Shown: positions 62,936 to 64,000 of the stretch, piece by piece
How the letters are laid out: the number at the start of each line of letters is the position of its first letter
How positions within the stretch are numbered: the stretch's first letter is position 1
Assembly (NCBI GenBank): GCA_044226845.1
Contig: JBGAGG010000019.1
Span: forward strand, 21,712-85,711
Source: JAFDZO01 sp044226845
GTDB lineage: Bacteria; Bacteroidota; Ignavibacteria; Tepidaquicellales; Tepidaquicellaceae
Direction of reading: 5' to 3'
DNA length: 64,000 nucleotides
Notes under the pieces: generated by a model
Told to the model about the DNA's origin: nothing
Database searches by the model: none
The model's input: the letters and a program-made list of their open reading frames with translations, nothing else
Translations under genes and position numbers: made by a program

Positions 62936-63919
62936 CTACTCAATACTAACTTTATTCAAAACCGTTTTCATATCCTCCGGCAGTTCTGCCTCAAAACGCA
63001 TTTGCTCTTTTTTTATCGGATGAAAAAATCCGAGCACTCGCGCATGCAATGCCTGTCGCGGCATGATTTCCAATAAATTTTTTATACGTGATTTTAAGTT
63101 TGATGTTGACTGAATACCCACCGCTTCCCTGCCGCCGTATAATTCATCTCCGAACACGGGATGCTTCATATATGACATGTGCACTCTTATCTGATGCGTG
63201 CGTCCTGTTTTGAGATTTAATTTTATCAAGGAAAGAAAATCATATTCCTCAAGCACTTCGTAATTTGTGATTGCATGCTTGCCAAGCGTTTCATCTTTTA
63301 CAACCATATATTTTTTTCTGTCGCGCCGGTCGTGGCCGATGCGTTCATCTATTGTGCCTTTCGGTTCTTTGAACTTTCCCCAGACGATTGCATTATACTC
63401 GCGCTCAATAGTATGATGGAAGAACTGCTCGCCGAGCTTTCTGTGCGTAACTTCATCCTTAGCCACTACAAGCAGTCCCGATGTATCTTTATCAAGGCGG
63501 TGAACAATTCCTGCGCGCTCAAATCCGTTCAGGCTTGAGAGCTTATCATTTTTCTGCTGAGCGTAATACATCACTGCGTTTACTAGTGTGCCGTTCCAGT
63601 TTTTATATGCGGGGTGTACTACCATTCCGGCGGGTTTATTTATTACTAATAAATACTCGTCTTCGTAAGCAATGTTCAGGGGAATATTTTCGGGTAAAAT
63701 ATCACCATGCTCTTCAACCTGAAGCTCAATATCTATTTCATCTTCGGGTTTTACTATATAGTTGGATTTCACCAGTTCGCCGTTTACTGTTACCTGCCCG
63801 AGGTTTATTGCCTTCTGAACTTTAGTGCGTGAGGCGTTTTCAACAAACGATGCTATATACTTATCAATTCTTTGCTTAGTTGTTACATTGGGAACTATGA
63901 AGTTATAAAATTTTTCCAT
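62936..63919 (-). CDS. rluD: RluD-type 23S rRNA pseudouridine synthase
   Basis: Isomerises uridines of 23S rRNA helix 69 to pseudouridine, aiding 50S assembly. The 327-residue protein has an N-terminal S4 RNA-binding domain (QRIDKYIASFVENASRTKVQKAINLGQVTVNGELVK), then the catalytic domain with nucleophile D143 in GIVHRLDKDTSGLLVVAKD, the LLVINKPAGMVVHP start and the KTGRTHQIRVHMSYMKHPVFGDELYGG motif. Length and domain order fit RluD rather than the S4-less RluA. Very secure. Confidence 0.95.
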   Translation of the reverse strand: MEKFYNFIVPNVTTKQRIDKYIASFVENASRTKVQKAINLGQVTVNGELVKSNYIVKPEDEIDIELQVEEHGDILPENIPLNIAYEDEYLLVINKPAGMVVHPAYKNWNGTLVNAVMYYAQQKNDKLSSLNGFERAGIVHRLDKDTSGLLVVAKDEVTHRKLGEQFFHHTIEREYNAIVWGKFKEPKGTIDERIGHDRRDRKKYMVVKDETLGKHAITNYEVLEEYDFLSLIKLNLKTGRTHQIRVHMSYMKHPVFGDELYGGREAVGIQSTSNLKSRIKNLLEIMPRQALHARVLGFFHPIKKEQMRFEAELPEDMKTVLNKVSIE

Positions 63920-63970
63920 TAAAATTAAAAATCTTTCAAAAAATATTACAGCAAATGGGAAGCTAACTAA

Positions 63971-64000
63971 TTAATTATACGATGTCAGTCGTTTGATGAC
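63971..64000 (-). CDS. Possible C-terminal end of a gene upstream of rluD
   Basis: On the minus strand the last 30 bases read as nine codons, VIKRLTSYN, then TAA. The rluD start lies 51 bases further on. Only a fragment is visible and any of the three frames could be open, so this is weak. Confidence 0.2.
   Translation of the reverse strand, partial: VIKRLTSYN

Overview
The window looks like a piece of chromosome from a low-GC, AT-rich member of the Bacteroidota/Chlorobiota superphylum, most likely an Ignavibacteria-type bacterium. The main evidence is eight long secreted proteins that each end in the type IX secretion (T9SS) sorting domain with the N[YF]PNPFNP motif, plus a housekeeping gene set with frequent TTG/GTG starts and few Shine-Dalgarno sequences. 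No rRNA, CRISPR array, prophage or complete insertion sequence is visible. There is one tRNA (His).

Layout. 1-5.9 kb: the start of a secreted protein (minus strand), two parvulin-type periplasmic chaperones (PpiD/SurA-like) and a VWA-type membrane protein. 5.9-11.1 kb: a heterodimeric ABC exporter, then an RdgB-type NTP pyrophosphatase and a TrmH-type RNA methyltransferase. 11.1-16.9 kb (minus): a T9SS cargo, cinA, pgpA, pgsA and a thiolase; pgsA and pgpA catalyse consecutive steps of phosphatidylglycerol synthesis. 17.7-23.7 kb: an ECF-type sigma factor with a Cys-bearing extension, three T9SS cargos and sodC. 24.9-30.9 kb (minus): a lipoprotein, acetyl-CoA synthetase and a T9SS-exported trypsin-like protease. 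31.1-41.2 kb: fabD-DUF3109-fabG, a methylmalonyl-CoA mutase catalytic subunit, an SDR, a small membrane protein, and proS-maf-flippase. 41.3-53.1 kb: a giant BNR-type T9SS cargo followed by a tightly packed signalling run (FIST sensor, PAS histidine kinase, DinB/MDMPI-like protein, membrane protein, DHFR-like reductase, response regulator, REC-PAS-PAS-kinase-REC hybrid). 53.2-57.3 kb: bacilliredoxin, an alpha/beta hydrolase, tRNA-His, and a two-gene operon of a DUF1989 protein with a GntA-like (YqcI/YcgG) N-hydroxylase. 57.6-64 kb: two more T9SS cargos, a small membrane protein and RluD.

The least explained part is non-coding. Three intergenic islands (about 16.95-17.7, 23.75-24.87 and 54.75-55.68 kb) are built from the same parts: 22-bp sites made of two 11-bp units (TGTMACATTWT-type and TGACGGATTTT-type), CCTGACAGG hairpins and GC-rich CCCCTCCTT/AAGGAGGGG palindromes. 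Members of the CCTGA hairpin family recur as apparent terminators across the window. A separate 106-107 bp palindromic element occurs twice at almost identical length. I regard these islands as the best candidate for something undescribed; the GntA-like/DUF1989 operon and the FIST-kinase operon are the next most interesting. All functional calls come from reading motifs by eye; no database search was run.
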